From Candidatus Nealsoniibacteriota bacterium (lineage in GTDB: Bacteria; Planctomycetota; Planctomycetia; Pirellulales; Thermoguttaceae): a stretch of DNA of 39,210 nt. Below are positions 24,601-36,600 of this stretch, one piece after another. The notes beneath the pieces are model-generated. The model was given only the letters and a program-made list of their open reading frames with translations, made no database searches and was not told where the DNA came from. The translations under genes and the position numbers were made by a program. The DNA is taken from NCBI GenBank assembly GCA_013202865.1, contig JABMRB010001006.1, forward strand, positions 1-39,210. The letters are read 5' to 3'. Numbering within the stretch: the first letter of the stretch is position 1; each line of letters opens with the position of its first letter.

Positions 24601-27600
24601 CGTCGCCGTCGTAGGTGTAGATCTCGTCGTTGCCGGCGCCGGTCGTAATCACGTCGGCACCGTCGTCTGCGTCATCGACGTCCAAGCTCATCGCAATGGA
24701 ACGTTCGGCAGCAAGCGTGCCGTCGCTGATCTCGCCGTCGCCGACGATCACGTTGTTGCCGCCGGCCACGGTGATGAAGTCGCCCGCAGCGTTGCCGCGG
24801 ATCACACTGTTGCCGATGCCGGAGACGATCGTATCAACGCCCTGGGCACCGAGAATGAAGTGGTTGCCGTCGCCGGCCGTAATGGTATCGTTGCCCAGAT
24901 GCCCGAAGATGCGGCTGTTGCCGGCGCCGACGACAATCACGTCGCCCGCGCCGTCGCCTGCGATACTGACAACGGCGCCGCTTAGCAGTCCGTCGCCGTA
25001 GACCTTGTGGTTACCGTCGCCGAGCGTGATATGATCGCCGCCGCCGCCGCCGTAGACGTCGCTATTGCCATTGCCGACGGTGATGACGTCGTCGCCTGCG
25101 TGACCGTGGATGAGCATGTCGCCGTCACCCAAGGTGATCAGGTCGAGCGCGCCGTCGCCGGCCACGCTGTAGACACCGGAGATTACCTGGCCGTCGCCGT
25201 AGACTTCCTGGTTGCCGTCGCCGCCGGTGACGGTATCGCCGCCGCCGCCGCCGTAAACGATATTATTGCCGTCGCCGACGGTGATGATATCCACGCCGCC
25301 CTGTCCGTAAACGGTGTCGCTGTCGTTTAGCGCAGTGATGGTGTCGCCGCCCTCGGCACCGGTGTTCTCGCCGTCCTTGTCGTCGCCGAATACCACGTTA
25401 CTGCCGGCACCGGCATGGATCACGTCGGCTCCACCGCCGCCGTAGATTTTGTCGGGATCGCTTTCTCCATAGATCGTGTCGCTGTCTTCATCGCCGTAGA
25501 TCTCGTCGGTCCCGGCGCCTCCCCGGATGACGTCCAGGCCCGCATTGCCGCGGATGAAGTCCTTGCCGTCGTCGCCCCAGATCAGGTCGTTTTCCGTGCC
25601 GCCGTAGATTTCGTCGTCGTCCTTGCCGCCGTAGATTGTATCGACGCCTGCCCGGCCGTATATGGTGTCGAAGCCGTCCTCGGCGCGGATCGTGTCGTCG
25701 CCTCCTCCGCCATCGATTTCGTCGTCACCCTTGCCGCCCCATATTCGGTCGTTGCCGCGGTTGCCATAGAGGAAATCGTTGCCCCCCTGTCCGCGAGCGG
25801 TGTCTTTGACCTCAACGAGGTTGAAGTAATCACCGGGCGCTGCGATCGTGACGGTCGCGCCGTCGCCGAAGATCACGTCGTTGCCTGCCGGGTCGATGTC
25901 GGGGTCGCCGGACGTGGGATCGAGGTCGCCGCCAATGCGGTCCACGCCGCCGCCGCCGACGATGAAGTCGTTGCCGGGCCCGCCGATGACGAAATCCTTG
26001 CCGTCGGTCAGCGAGGCTCGGGCGCTGATGACCAGCTTGTCCTCGGAGATCTTACCGCGGTCGGCGAAGATCAGGTCGTTGCCGTCTTTGGCGTCAATCC
26101 GGTCGCCGCCACCTTCACCCCAGATGATGTCGTTGCCGTCGGTACCGAAGATCACATCGTCGCCCTCACCGCCCTTGACGACGGCGCGGCCGGCGCCGAG
26201 CGTGATGACGTCGTTGCCGGGGCCGCCTTCCACGTCGTAGACGATATTGCCGTCGGTGACGCCGGACAGGTCGATCACGTCGTCGCCCTCACCGCCCAAG
26301 ACGATGATGTTGGAAGTAACGTCGTACGTCTGGGCCATGCCCTCGCTGATTCCCAGCGTCGGCGACCAGACCTTAACCTCACCCGCGCCGGTGGAAACGA
26401 CGTAGAACTCCTCGGCGATGTCCTGGTCGTTGCCTTCCAAACGCTTGCCGGCAAACTTACCCATGTTCAGTTGCAGGCCGCCACCGGGCAACTCGTCGGC
26501 CAGCGTCGGGATACGGGTGAACGGGATATCGAAGTCCACCAGCGTGATCTCCGGCGTGATGTTCCACTCCTTATCGACCGAGAACAACAGCAGATCGACC
26601 TCCAGATAAGCGAACAGCTTGGCGTAGATCCGCCCGTTCACGTCGAATATCGCCAGGGGAGCCAAGGGTAAGATGCCGTATTTGGCCTCGTTGAGGAAGT
26701 TGGTCGCCAGTTCCTGCAGGCGGATCTTGCCGTCCTCGTTGGGGTCGTGCAGGTCGAAGAGGATCTCGAAGAAGACCCCTCCGCCCACGCCCGCCTTGGC
26801 CGCCACGAGATTGATCTCGGCCGCCGCCGTCACACCGCCGTAGAACTTGATCTCGGGCACGTCGATCGTACCGGTCGCGTCCATGTCGTCGATGAAGAAG
26901 CCGTTAAACAGCGTCAACGGATTGCGGAATCCCGTATCGGCGAAGTCGAACAGGCCCTGCGTGTCGTAGCCGAATGCGAAGTCGATGTTGGCGCCCACCC
27001 GGCCCTCGATAGCCGCGCCCAACGGACCCCAGATCGGGAAGAACTGGGAGTAGCGGAACTCGAAGACCAGCGGATCGGGATCCACCCGCACCAGGGTGAG
27101 GTCGGTCTTGCCCATCAGCAGGCCGAAGATCTCGCTCGGGTTGTCGATGATCGGGAAGGAGATCATCTCCCCGAAGTCCTTATTGCCCAGGCTGCGGGTG
27201 AAACTGGTGGTTTGAGAGGCACCGGGGCCCGAGGTCTCCAACTCGTCCAGCGCGCCGTCGAGACTGAATCCGGACGTATCCGGAATCACGAAATCCTGGC
27301 CCAGCGTGCTGGTGACGCTGGACAGGTTGAGCCGCAGGTTGGGATCGGCCGAATCGACGTCGAAGACCGTGAATCCGCCGAACGGGATAATGACGTTATC
27401 CACGTCGGTCGGAATGCTGTTGATCAGGCTGATGATGCCGGCAATATCGCGGATCAGGCCGACGTCGAAAACTTCCGGCGGCGTGATCTTCTCGGCAATG
27501 TCCAAGATCGTAATGGGCTGGCCGGCCAGATCGGAAATCACGGGAATGGGTGTGGTGACCACGTCGATCAACGGTTGGATCGGCTCGGTAATCTTTTGCA

Positions 27601-30600
27601 CCTCGCCGACGATCGGTGCGACGTACTCCGAGATGAAGCTACCCAGGTCGAGCCCGACGTTGCGGAACTCGACCACCTGCAAACCGTCCTGAATCGAGTC
27701 GCCAATATCGCCGAAGCTCACCAGACCGGCACCGCTGTCGGCGTCGCCGCTGTCGGCGTCACCGCGGTCGCCGATGCTCCATTCGAAGTAGAAGTCGGCC
27801 ACGACCTTAGGGAAGACCGTGTCGGCACCGGGTACCAGGTCGCTGTTGAGTTGCAGTTCCATACCCAGGTCGACGATCGCCTCGGCAGCGATGCCGGCGT
27901 CCACGCGGATATTGCCGAAGTCGGCCATTCCGACGCGTGCGTCGTTGTGGTTCTTCTCGTAGAGGTCCACCGCGATCGTGGCCCCCAGGCCGGTGCCGCC
28001 GTTGTCGTCGGCGTCCAACTGGAGGAACGCCAGCCGGCCGGTAAGACCCGCTCCCGGCAAGGTAACGTCTGCGTCCAGGCGGAGTTCATCCTCGTCGGAC
28101 AGGTCGAGATAGAAGCCCTTCCCGCCACCGACGCCGAAGCCCGCGTCCAATTCCCACGTGATGTCCACGTCTATCGCGCCGCGAGTCTCCAGCCCCAGGC
28201 CCGGGATACCGATATCGAAATCGATGCCGGCGCCGGCGTCGATCAGACTGCCCCCCAGCTTCAGGTTCCACTGCATAAACACATCGGCCGGCTCGACGCC
28301 CACCTCGTCGACGTTCGTCTGAAGCTGGATGTCGGCGATGGTAACGTTGCCGTCGCCCGTGCGATCGGCCAGGATGTGCAGTTCCGTGTGTAGCAGGTCG
28401 AACATCTTCTGCGAGAGGTAGTTGGCCGTCGGATCGGCAGACGTTTCGACGATGCTACGCAGCCCGCCGATAAAGTCGTCGCGGAAATCGCCCAAGAAAT
28501 CAGCGGCGTTGGAGAGCTTGTCGCCGATCAGCGGCATCTTCAGGCCGAATAGTTCGCCGTCCATGAAGTCTTGCAGGAAGCCCAGGAACCCGTCCACGCC
28601 GTCGATGATCAACAGCAGGTTGTCCAGCGCGCTGAACTGGCTGAAATCGAAGTTGAGGATCTCGTCGGGGACGTGGATGAAGTCGGTACCGCCGGGGCCC
28701 ACGGTGCCCGCGATATCAATCCCGTCGGCCAGCGACGCGGTGAGCAGGCCGCCGATCAGCACGTCGCCGCGGTACATCGACTCGGTGGGGAAATAGACCG
28801 GCAGGTTGCCGTCCACGGCGATGCTCATCGCCAACTCCACCGAGGAGCCCAAGTCGCTCAGCAGATCGCCCAACAGGATGCGGCGGTCGTCGCCCGTGCC
28901 GACCAGCGCGGCGTCGTCCAGGTTGAAGCCGAAATCGCCTTCCAGGTCCAGGCTGCCGCCGACGATGCGGCCGCCCACGAAGACGCCGCCGTCCGGATCG
29001 CCCAGACCGATCGAGAATGCGATGTCGTCGGCGCCGGCGTCCAGATGGCCGGAGATGCCCGTGTCGTGGAACATCCAGACGTCCAGCGGATTGTTCAGGT
29101 CGACGCCGAACGACAGGTTCAGGTCCAGGTTGCCCTGGGTCCGCAGGTCGGCGCTGCCGGAGAGCTCGAAACCGGCGCTCGGCAGATCGAACCCGATCGG
29201 CATCGACTCGGAGAACGCCGGCTGGAGTTGCAGGTCGAAGCGGAGGATCCGGGTGGCGCCGTCGCGTACCAGCTTCAACTCCAGCAGGTTGCTGGCCTGC
29301 GGGATATTGAAAGCCTCTTTGAGTTTCTGCTCCAGAAACTGCACCGTGCCGGCCGGGTCGGCTGCTACCTGCACCAGCGCGTCGGCAAACTCGTCGGCGT
29401 ACGAGAGCATGTCGTTGACGCTCACGTTGATCAACGGGATCGGCTCGTTGAGGAATTCAAGTTCCTCGAAGGTGCCGAGGAATTCCACCAACGACTGCAA
29501 GGCGGCCAGGATATCGTCGAAGCCGATGTTGTCGAAATCGGCCAGATCTTCAAAACCGGTCGTGCTGACGACGACCACCGGCGGGTCGCCCGCAAACGGA
29601 TCGCCGATGTCGTTGACGGTCACGATCACCGACGGCCCTGCACCGGTCTCGATCAGGCCGAAGGAGGGCTCGATGTTGACGCCGAAGGTAAGGCTCCCGC
29701 TGCCGTCGATCTGGGGCAGTTCGATCAAGGAACTGATGTCGCTAAGGCTATCGATCAACTCCTTCAGCGTGATCTTGCCGTCGGGGTCGGTCGGGTCGGG
29801 GTCCTTCAAGCCGATGGAAATATCGCCTTCGAGGTGACCGTGGCCGTTGAGCTCCACGCTGACGAAGCCGAACCGGGCGGCCACGGTAACGCCCGCGCCC
29901 GGCGTGTCGATCTCGAACCCGGCGCCGGCGTGCGCGTCCTCGATGAACAGCCGATCCAGCAAATCGACGCCGCCCAAGGGGGCACCGTCGAAGCGGTAAT
30001 CGCGGGTCTCATCCGGGTCATCGGGATCCACGACGTCGGCACCCAGGATCCCCAGCCGGTTGGCGGCGAACGAACCCACGGCATTCTCCACCTTGAAGAC
30101 CACGCTCCCGCTGCCGGTGGTATCCACCAGACGCAAGCGCGTGTTGCCGTCGCTGAACTGCACGTCCACCTTGCCGCCGGTTTGACTTTCGATGGCTGCG
30201 ATCACGTCGCCCAGCGTGGGATCGGCGGGCAGGCTGTCGAAGGCAACGTTGTAGACCGTCCCGTCGCGCGTGGTGACAATGATATCGGCGCCGCTTCCAA
30301 TATTATTGGTGCCAAGCCCCAACTCGGTAACCGCCGGGTCGCCGCCCGCGGCGGTGACGTTGAAACTGGTCGTGCCGGGTGCTTTGGCGGTCAGCAGCAG
30401 CTTGCGGCCCATGGAGCCGACCTTGATCTTGTCCTTGAGCACCTTGACACCGCCCACTTCCACATTGTCGATAGCCTTTTGCACGTCGTTGACCACGTCG
30501 ATGATATTGCGGTTGGGTGTGGTCTCGGCGACCGGCAGGTTCACCGCGACCGGCGCGCCGCCGTTGGCCGTATCCATGGTCACGGTGAAATTGGCGTCGC

Positions 30601-33600
30601 CGGAAAGCCTGCCGACGAATCCGAACACCTCGGCGCCGGCCCGCAATACGAGTTGTCCTTCGACGTCCTGGGCCGTCTGCCCGTTACGGAATCCCATCTG
30701 TGTAACCGCAGCGGTTCCGGCCTGCGCCTCGATTTCCAACGAGCCCGCGTTCCCCAGGCGGTGCAACACCAGCCGGTTGTTGTCGGCCAGAGCCGCCACC
30801 TGGGCCGCCAGACCGGCCGTCGCGAGTGCCGCATTGACGTCGTCCACCAAATGGGCCACCGACGTGTTGGTGTCGTCCGCGGCCACGGTTACCGGGACCG
30901 CCGCACCGGCGTCGACCTTCAGCGAGAATGCTGCGTCGTCGGTCAGGCGGCCGTAAAGCACACTCACGTCGCTGGGTGCGGCAACGACCAGGTCCTTGTT
31001 GAACGTGATCGTGCCGTCCTTCAGAGACGACAGCGGCGTGCCGGTGGTCAGTTCGACGCCGCCCTGGTCACCCAGGTAGATCCCCAGGGTGATCCCCAAC
31101 TCGCCGTCGGCCGAGAGTTGCAGATTGCCCTCGCTGCTGAGATCGCCCAGGGGTGCGAAATCCAGGTTGAAATCCAAGGGCACGTCGATGCTGCCGAACG
31201 TGTCGGCCAGCGACAGCTCGATCAGCAGCGACTCGCGCGCCTCGTCGTAGACAACGGGGCTGCCCGGGCCGAGGATTTCCGTTAGCTTCTGGGCGAACTC
31301 TTGCACCGTGTGGAAGGTTGGTTGGTTGGCCTGGTCTACCAGCTTGGCCACGTCGTCGCCCGCATCGTCGGTGCCCTTGTCGTCGTACATCAGCGAGACA
31401 TGGACCATGTCGCCGAGTTCTAACGCGCCCCGGATCACGTCGCCCACCAGGGGCACGTCGATGGAGAAGGCGTCGCTGTTGTTGAAGTCGGAAGCCCAGC
31501 CGGTGATCTGCGCCAGCAGGCTCACCAGCGTGCCGGCGTCCATGTTGCCGAAGTTACCCACGTCCAACAGGCCGGTGGGCAACTGGACGCTGATCGTGTC
31601 CGGATCGGAGATGTCCGTCCAGTTGATCCCCATGGTCGTGGTGGGCCCCGGAGAGATACCCAGGAACGGCGCGCTGATCGGCAGTGCCAGATTGGCCGAG
31701 CCGGTCAGATTGAAGTCGATCAGCGACGAGGGGCTGGAGAGGCCCGAGACCAACTCGCCGATCGTGATCCGTCCGTCGGCCTCGGGGCCGACCCCGGGAT
31801 CGGTGAGCGTCACGGTCACCTCGCCGTTGATCGCGGCAGCGCCGTCGACGATCGCGATACTGAGAAAACCGAACCGGGCGGACGCGTCCACGTCGGCCGC
31901 CGATACCGTAATGGAAGCCGAGAACGACGTATCTTTGAGGAACAGCCACTCGGTCGGGCTCTCGCCGTCGAAAGCGGCCCCGAGATCCAGGCCTACCGTC
32001 ATTTTGGCCGTCAGGGCTGCGGTGATCGCCGCGTCGGCGTTGAAGTTGAGGTCGGCCAGCCCCTCCGCCAGATCGAATCCCGCCGTGAGCGTATCGCTAA
32101 GCTCGAACTCCTCGCTGAACTCCACGTCGAAGAGCACCGACTTCGTGGCCCCGTCGTAGGTGACGAAGTCTCCCAGGTTGGCAAGGTCGATCAGCGTGCC
32201 GGCGTTGACGTCGTTCAACGACGAACTCAAGGCTGACACCAGGCCCTGGATGCTCGTGAACGACGAGATGGTCGAGGCCGGATCGCCGTTTTTGGAGAAC
32301 AGCCGGCTCAACACCTTGTCGTCGAAGGTGTTTACGAGCTGGACAATTTCGCCGAACCCCTTATCGATGAAGGGGATGTCGATCTCGACGTTGGCCGAGA
32401 TGCCGCCGAGTTGAGCGCTAAGGGATCGAAACTGTCCGAGCAGCTCGCTCGGATCCAGCTTGAGGAAGTTCTTGAAATCGACGCCGCCCTGTCCCCCATC
32501 GGAACTCGTCGTCGCCACGGGCGTGGACGACTCCATGTCGGCCCAGGTGAGCGTGAGTTCCGTGTCGTTGATCGGAAACAGCGACCCGAGCCCGGGCAGG
32601 ACCGGCAACACCTTGAGATTGGCCACGACCTGCAAGTCCTGCGTGCCGGGGCTGTCGACGCGGAAATCGACCCGCCCGGCGACCGATGTATCGGTCATTT
32701 CCGTCAGGCGGATCTTTCCGTCGGCCGGTTCGCCGGCCACCTCGCTGAACTTGAAGTTCAGCCCGAGCGCCTGGTCGAACGTGACGGTCGCACCGCTGAC
32801 TTCGACGCCGAGGAACCCGTATTCGCCCTCGGCTTTCAGCGCGCTGCCGTCGAGTGTGATCTTCGACACCGACAGCTCCGGATCGGAGGCGTTGGGCGTG
32901 ATGAAGAACCCGTCGGTATCGATGCCGAAGGTCAGATCCAAGGCCGCGTCGAAGCCGATCTCCGCTTGCCCTTCGAGCGTCAGCGTACCGTCGCCGACGC
33001 TCAGCGAATCGAGCACGGCACTGCCGTCGAGCTTGATGCCGACGATCCCCGAGAGTTGCTTGGCGACCTCCACGTCGAACGTCGTCACGTCGCCCACCTT
33101 GCTGAACGTCACGTTTCCCGGGGTCTCGTCCAGACCGTCTAGCAGCGCGGCCAATTCGCCGGGACTCGCCGCGGTTTCGGCAAGGCTCTGCAGATTAAGC
33201 GCATCGAGGCCCGTCGAGAGGATGCGATCGAAGATCGAGTTGCCGTCGTCGATCTGGGCAATGCCTTCGGGTCGCACCTGCGAAACGCTCGCGCCCTTAG
33301 GCAGCCCCAGCGGATCGGGCACTTCGAGTACGTGCCCCCCGAGCCCGTTGTTCAGCGAGTCGGAGTTGACGAACGGCAGATCCTCCCCGCTCAGCGAGCG
33401 GCCCAACAACTCGCCGAACACTGAGCCGAGCCCTTCTAGCCCGTTGGCTACCGGCGGCACGGCCGTCGCCGGCGCTACGCCGAGATCCGGTACCGTTTCG
33501 ACGCCGGTGAAGCTGATCTTGGTGACGCGTTGTTCGCCGAAGCCGTCGCGTCCGCGCCACTGGGCACCGGTGGCCGTGCCGCCGACGGGCGTTCCGGTCG

Positions 33601-36600
33601 CCGTGGTCGCTGCCGGGTTCTCGAAGTCGAGCGTGTCGGTGCCCGCGGTGTCCGTGATGCTGATGCCCCCGGGAACGAAGATGAGCCCTTGCCGGGCGTC
33701 GAGCGTGATCGTGTCGTTGCCGGCAAGGCCGTCGATCGTGATCCGGTCGATCCCGGTCAGATCGAACGACTTCACGGGCAACGCCGGTTCGGTGCCGCCG
33801 GCGTCGTAGGCGTAGAGGTCGAGCATCCACGGGCGGTCCTGGTCGACGACCAGGCGCAGCGCGTCGTTGGCGCCCGTGCCGGTAATCGCAATCACGCTAT
33901 TCTCTTTCAGCGACGCCATCGCCGGGCGGACCGTAAACGCTCCCCGCCCGAGCGCCCCGGCCAGCAGCAGGTCGTCGGTCGCGTCGTAGTGCAGGTCGGT
34001 AACGAGCGCGTTGGGCAGCCCCTTGCCGAACTCGGACCAGTGGCCGCCGGAAGCCGGCTCGATCGAGCGGAATACGCCGCCCTTGCCGCCGACCAGCAGA
34101 ATGTCGCGATCGTCGCTTGTGGCGGGGGTGCCCTTGGTATCCACGACCAACTCGACGGTGTACAGTTTGTCGTCACCCGACCCGGTGCTTACCCCAGCCA
34201 CCTGGCCCAGATCGCCGGTCACCTCCGTCCAGTTGTAGTTGAAATCGTCGTCGCCCGCGGCCTTCTCGCCCATCCAGACGCGATTCGAGAAATCGACGAC
34301 GTACATCTTCCGCCAGTTGTCCGGATGCAGGACAATGTCGCGGATGTACGTGCCGCCGGGCGAGCCGGTCCGCCATGACGGGATTTCGAGAAAGTGCTGG
34401 CCCTCGGCGCGCCGCAGCAGCAGCTTTCCGGTCGCGGTCGCGGTGGCCCCGGTCCCGGTCGTCCCCTGGACGCCGGCGTAGGCGATCCGTGGCTTGTCGA
34501 CCAGCACGTCGGATCCGTTACGTTCCCGGCCCCCGTAGACCAACGCCGTGACGGGCCCGACCTTGGCGTTGGGATCGGGTTTCCACTTGAAGAATCCGGA
34601 CCAGACGGGCGAACCGTTTTGCAACGTCAGATCGTCGCCCGGATCGCCGCCGAGCAAGTCGGGGTCTTCCTCGTAGAGGTAGCTCGTCCCGATCATCAGC
34701 AGGCTCGGATCGATCTGGTTGAGTGCCCATTGGGGCATGAAGGGGACGGTGTTGTCAAAGGTCCAGATCTCGTCGTCGTCGAAGATGCCGGTCCCGTTGA
34801 TCTCCAATCCACGAAGGTCGACCGTGTTGGAAAGGTCGGTAAACGCCCCAAACCCCCCCAGCCTTTGATAGCTGCCGTACTTGATGCTGTGACCGTCGAC
34901 GGTAGCCACTTGGACAATCCCGCCGTCGGCCTGGATGAGGCTGGTCCAGGTGAAGTTATTCGGGGCGTCCTGACGCGAGACGCCGTTGTCCTGGGCGCCG
35001 CCGATGATCACGTCGTTGACCGAGTCGTAGCCGACCGAAGTCATTTCGGTCAGCCGCAGGTTGCCGTTGAGCGAGACCCATACTCGCGAGGCGAGGTTCG
35101 GGTCCTTCAATCGATAGATGCCGCCGTCGTCGACCTCGATGATATTCCCGGCGGTGTCGAAGACCATGTTGCGCGAGTCGGCATGCGGGCCGGTCCCCTT
35201 GAGCGGTCCACCGGCGTCGGGGTCGGCCCCGCTGTCGGTGATGGTCGCCCAACTCGTGGAGGTCCCGGTGAGCTGGCCGCGGAACAGGCGCCCGGTGTAG
35301 TCCGTCGCGCCGGCCGTGTTGGGCCATGTGCCGTCCTTCTTCTGCTGGCGGTCGCCGCCGACGAAGACGACGTTCGGGTCGGTCTTGTCCGCCAGCAGCG
35401 AGGAGTGTTTCAGCGCCTGCCCACCCGGGCTGATGCCGCCGTCGGCGTCGCCCGGCCGTCCCATGGCGAGCCAAGCGTCGCCACCGTTCTCCGAGCGATA
35501 GACGTTCGACACGCGTGCTTCGCCCGGCACGTGGACCACGTCACCGGAGGCGAAGCCCTTGCCGAGCCCCGAAGTGAGCGTAATGGTATTGGCACCGGCG
35601 TCGATCGATGCGATCGTCCTCTCTTCGGCGTCCGCGGTACCCGGCTTGAAGGTGACCTTGTCTCCCGCCTCGAACTCGATGGCCGAGTTGAGGTGGATCA
35701 GCGTGTCGCCCTGGCTCTCTGCCTGCGAGAGCGTCGCGCGTGCGACACGTACTACGGCGGCGTAGACCGGCCGCTGGCTCGTATCGGTATCCACTGCTTC
35801 ACTGATCGACAGACGGATACGCAGCGCGTCGGTCAGGTCCAGTCCCGTGTTGACCGGGCTGAACGTCTCGCCGCCGTTGGTGCTGCGGTAGACGCCGTTG
35901 CCGGGAACTCCCACGAAGACCCGGCTGGGATCGGCCGGATCGACCGCCATCTCATAAGTGCCCGGATTGCGGGGTAACGTGGAAGCCGCGGGAACATAGG
36001 TCAGGTTCAGCGTGAGATCGTTGTTTCCCGAACCACCCGTCGTGACAACCGGGTTCGTCGCTTGACCCGAGAACGCACCCTGACGCACCACCGTCACGGC
36101 GGTCGCGGCGCCACCGCCGCCAACCGTGTCGATCCTAACGCGGGCACGCTGAGATCCCGTTCCGATCGAGACGATATCGTCGGCGGTATACCCGGTTCCC
36201 GCGGCAGCGATCGTCGCCGTGGCGACCTTGTTTCCGGTCATGTACTCGAAGGTGGCGCCCGTGTCGGTGCTGCGGTAGAGCCCGTTGCTAGCGAGCACCA
36301 GCCAGGTGGCACCGTTGATGAACAGCCCGTGGATCGGGTTGTTCTCAAACTCAGGCCTGCGGATCATCGTCCAAGTCATGCTGCCGTCGGTGGCCTCGAC
36401 GCCTTTGAGCAGACCGGTGGCCAGACCGTAGTTGTACCAGCTACTGGTCTTCCCGGTGGCGGCGTACACCGTTTTCTTGGTGGCATCGGCGTGGTCGAAC
36501 GCCAGCGCGGAGATCGACAGCGACGGGAATTGGTCCGTCTGCGGTGTCCAGCTTGTGCCGCCGTCGTCGGTACGCCACACGCCGCCGTTGACCGACCCGA

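Larger units (their letters stand above)
26450..33130 (-). repeat. About six copies of a ~300-aa amphipathic beta repeat with a PLIGD-type helical segment and, in most copies, an EF-hand-like DxxxDGKIxLxEL loop
   Basis: Aligned segments: [158 protein letters not shown]. Helical motif copies: [36 protein letters not shown]. Confidence 0.75.

Noticed and set aside
22688-24985. 765-aa plus-strand ORF antisense to the RTX block
   Set aside because: Repetitive [17 protein letters not shown] pattern is the reverse-strand shadow of RTX codons; no independent domain.
24600-26300. Dense DNA repeats that could be mistaken for a CRISPR or satellite array
   Set aside because: The periodicity is in-frame RTX coding (GGxGxDxxx) with no constant repeat/variable spacer structure.
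28571-31285. 904-aa plus-strand ORF
   Set aside because: Antisense shadow ORF over the beta repeat region; no motif.
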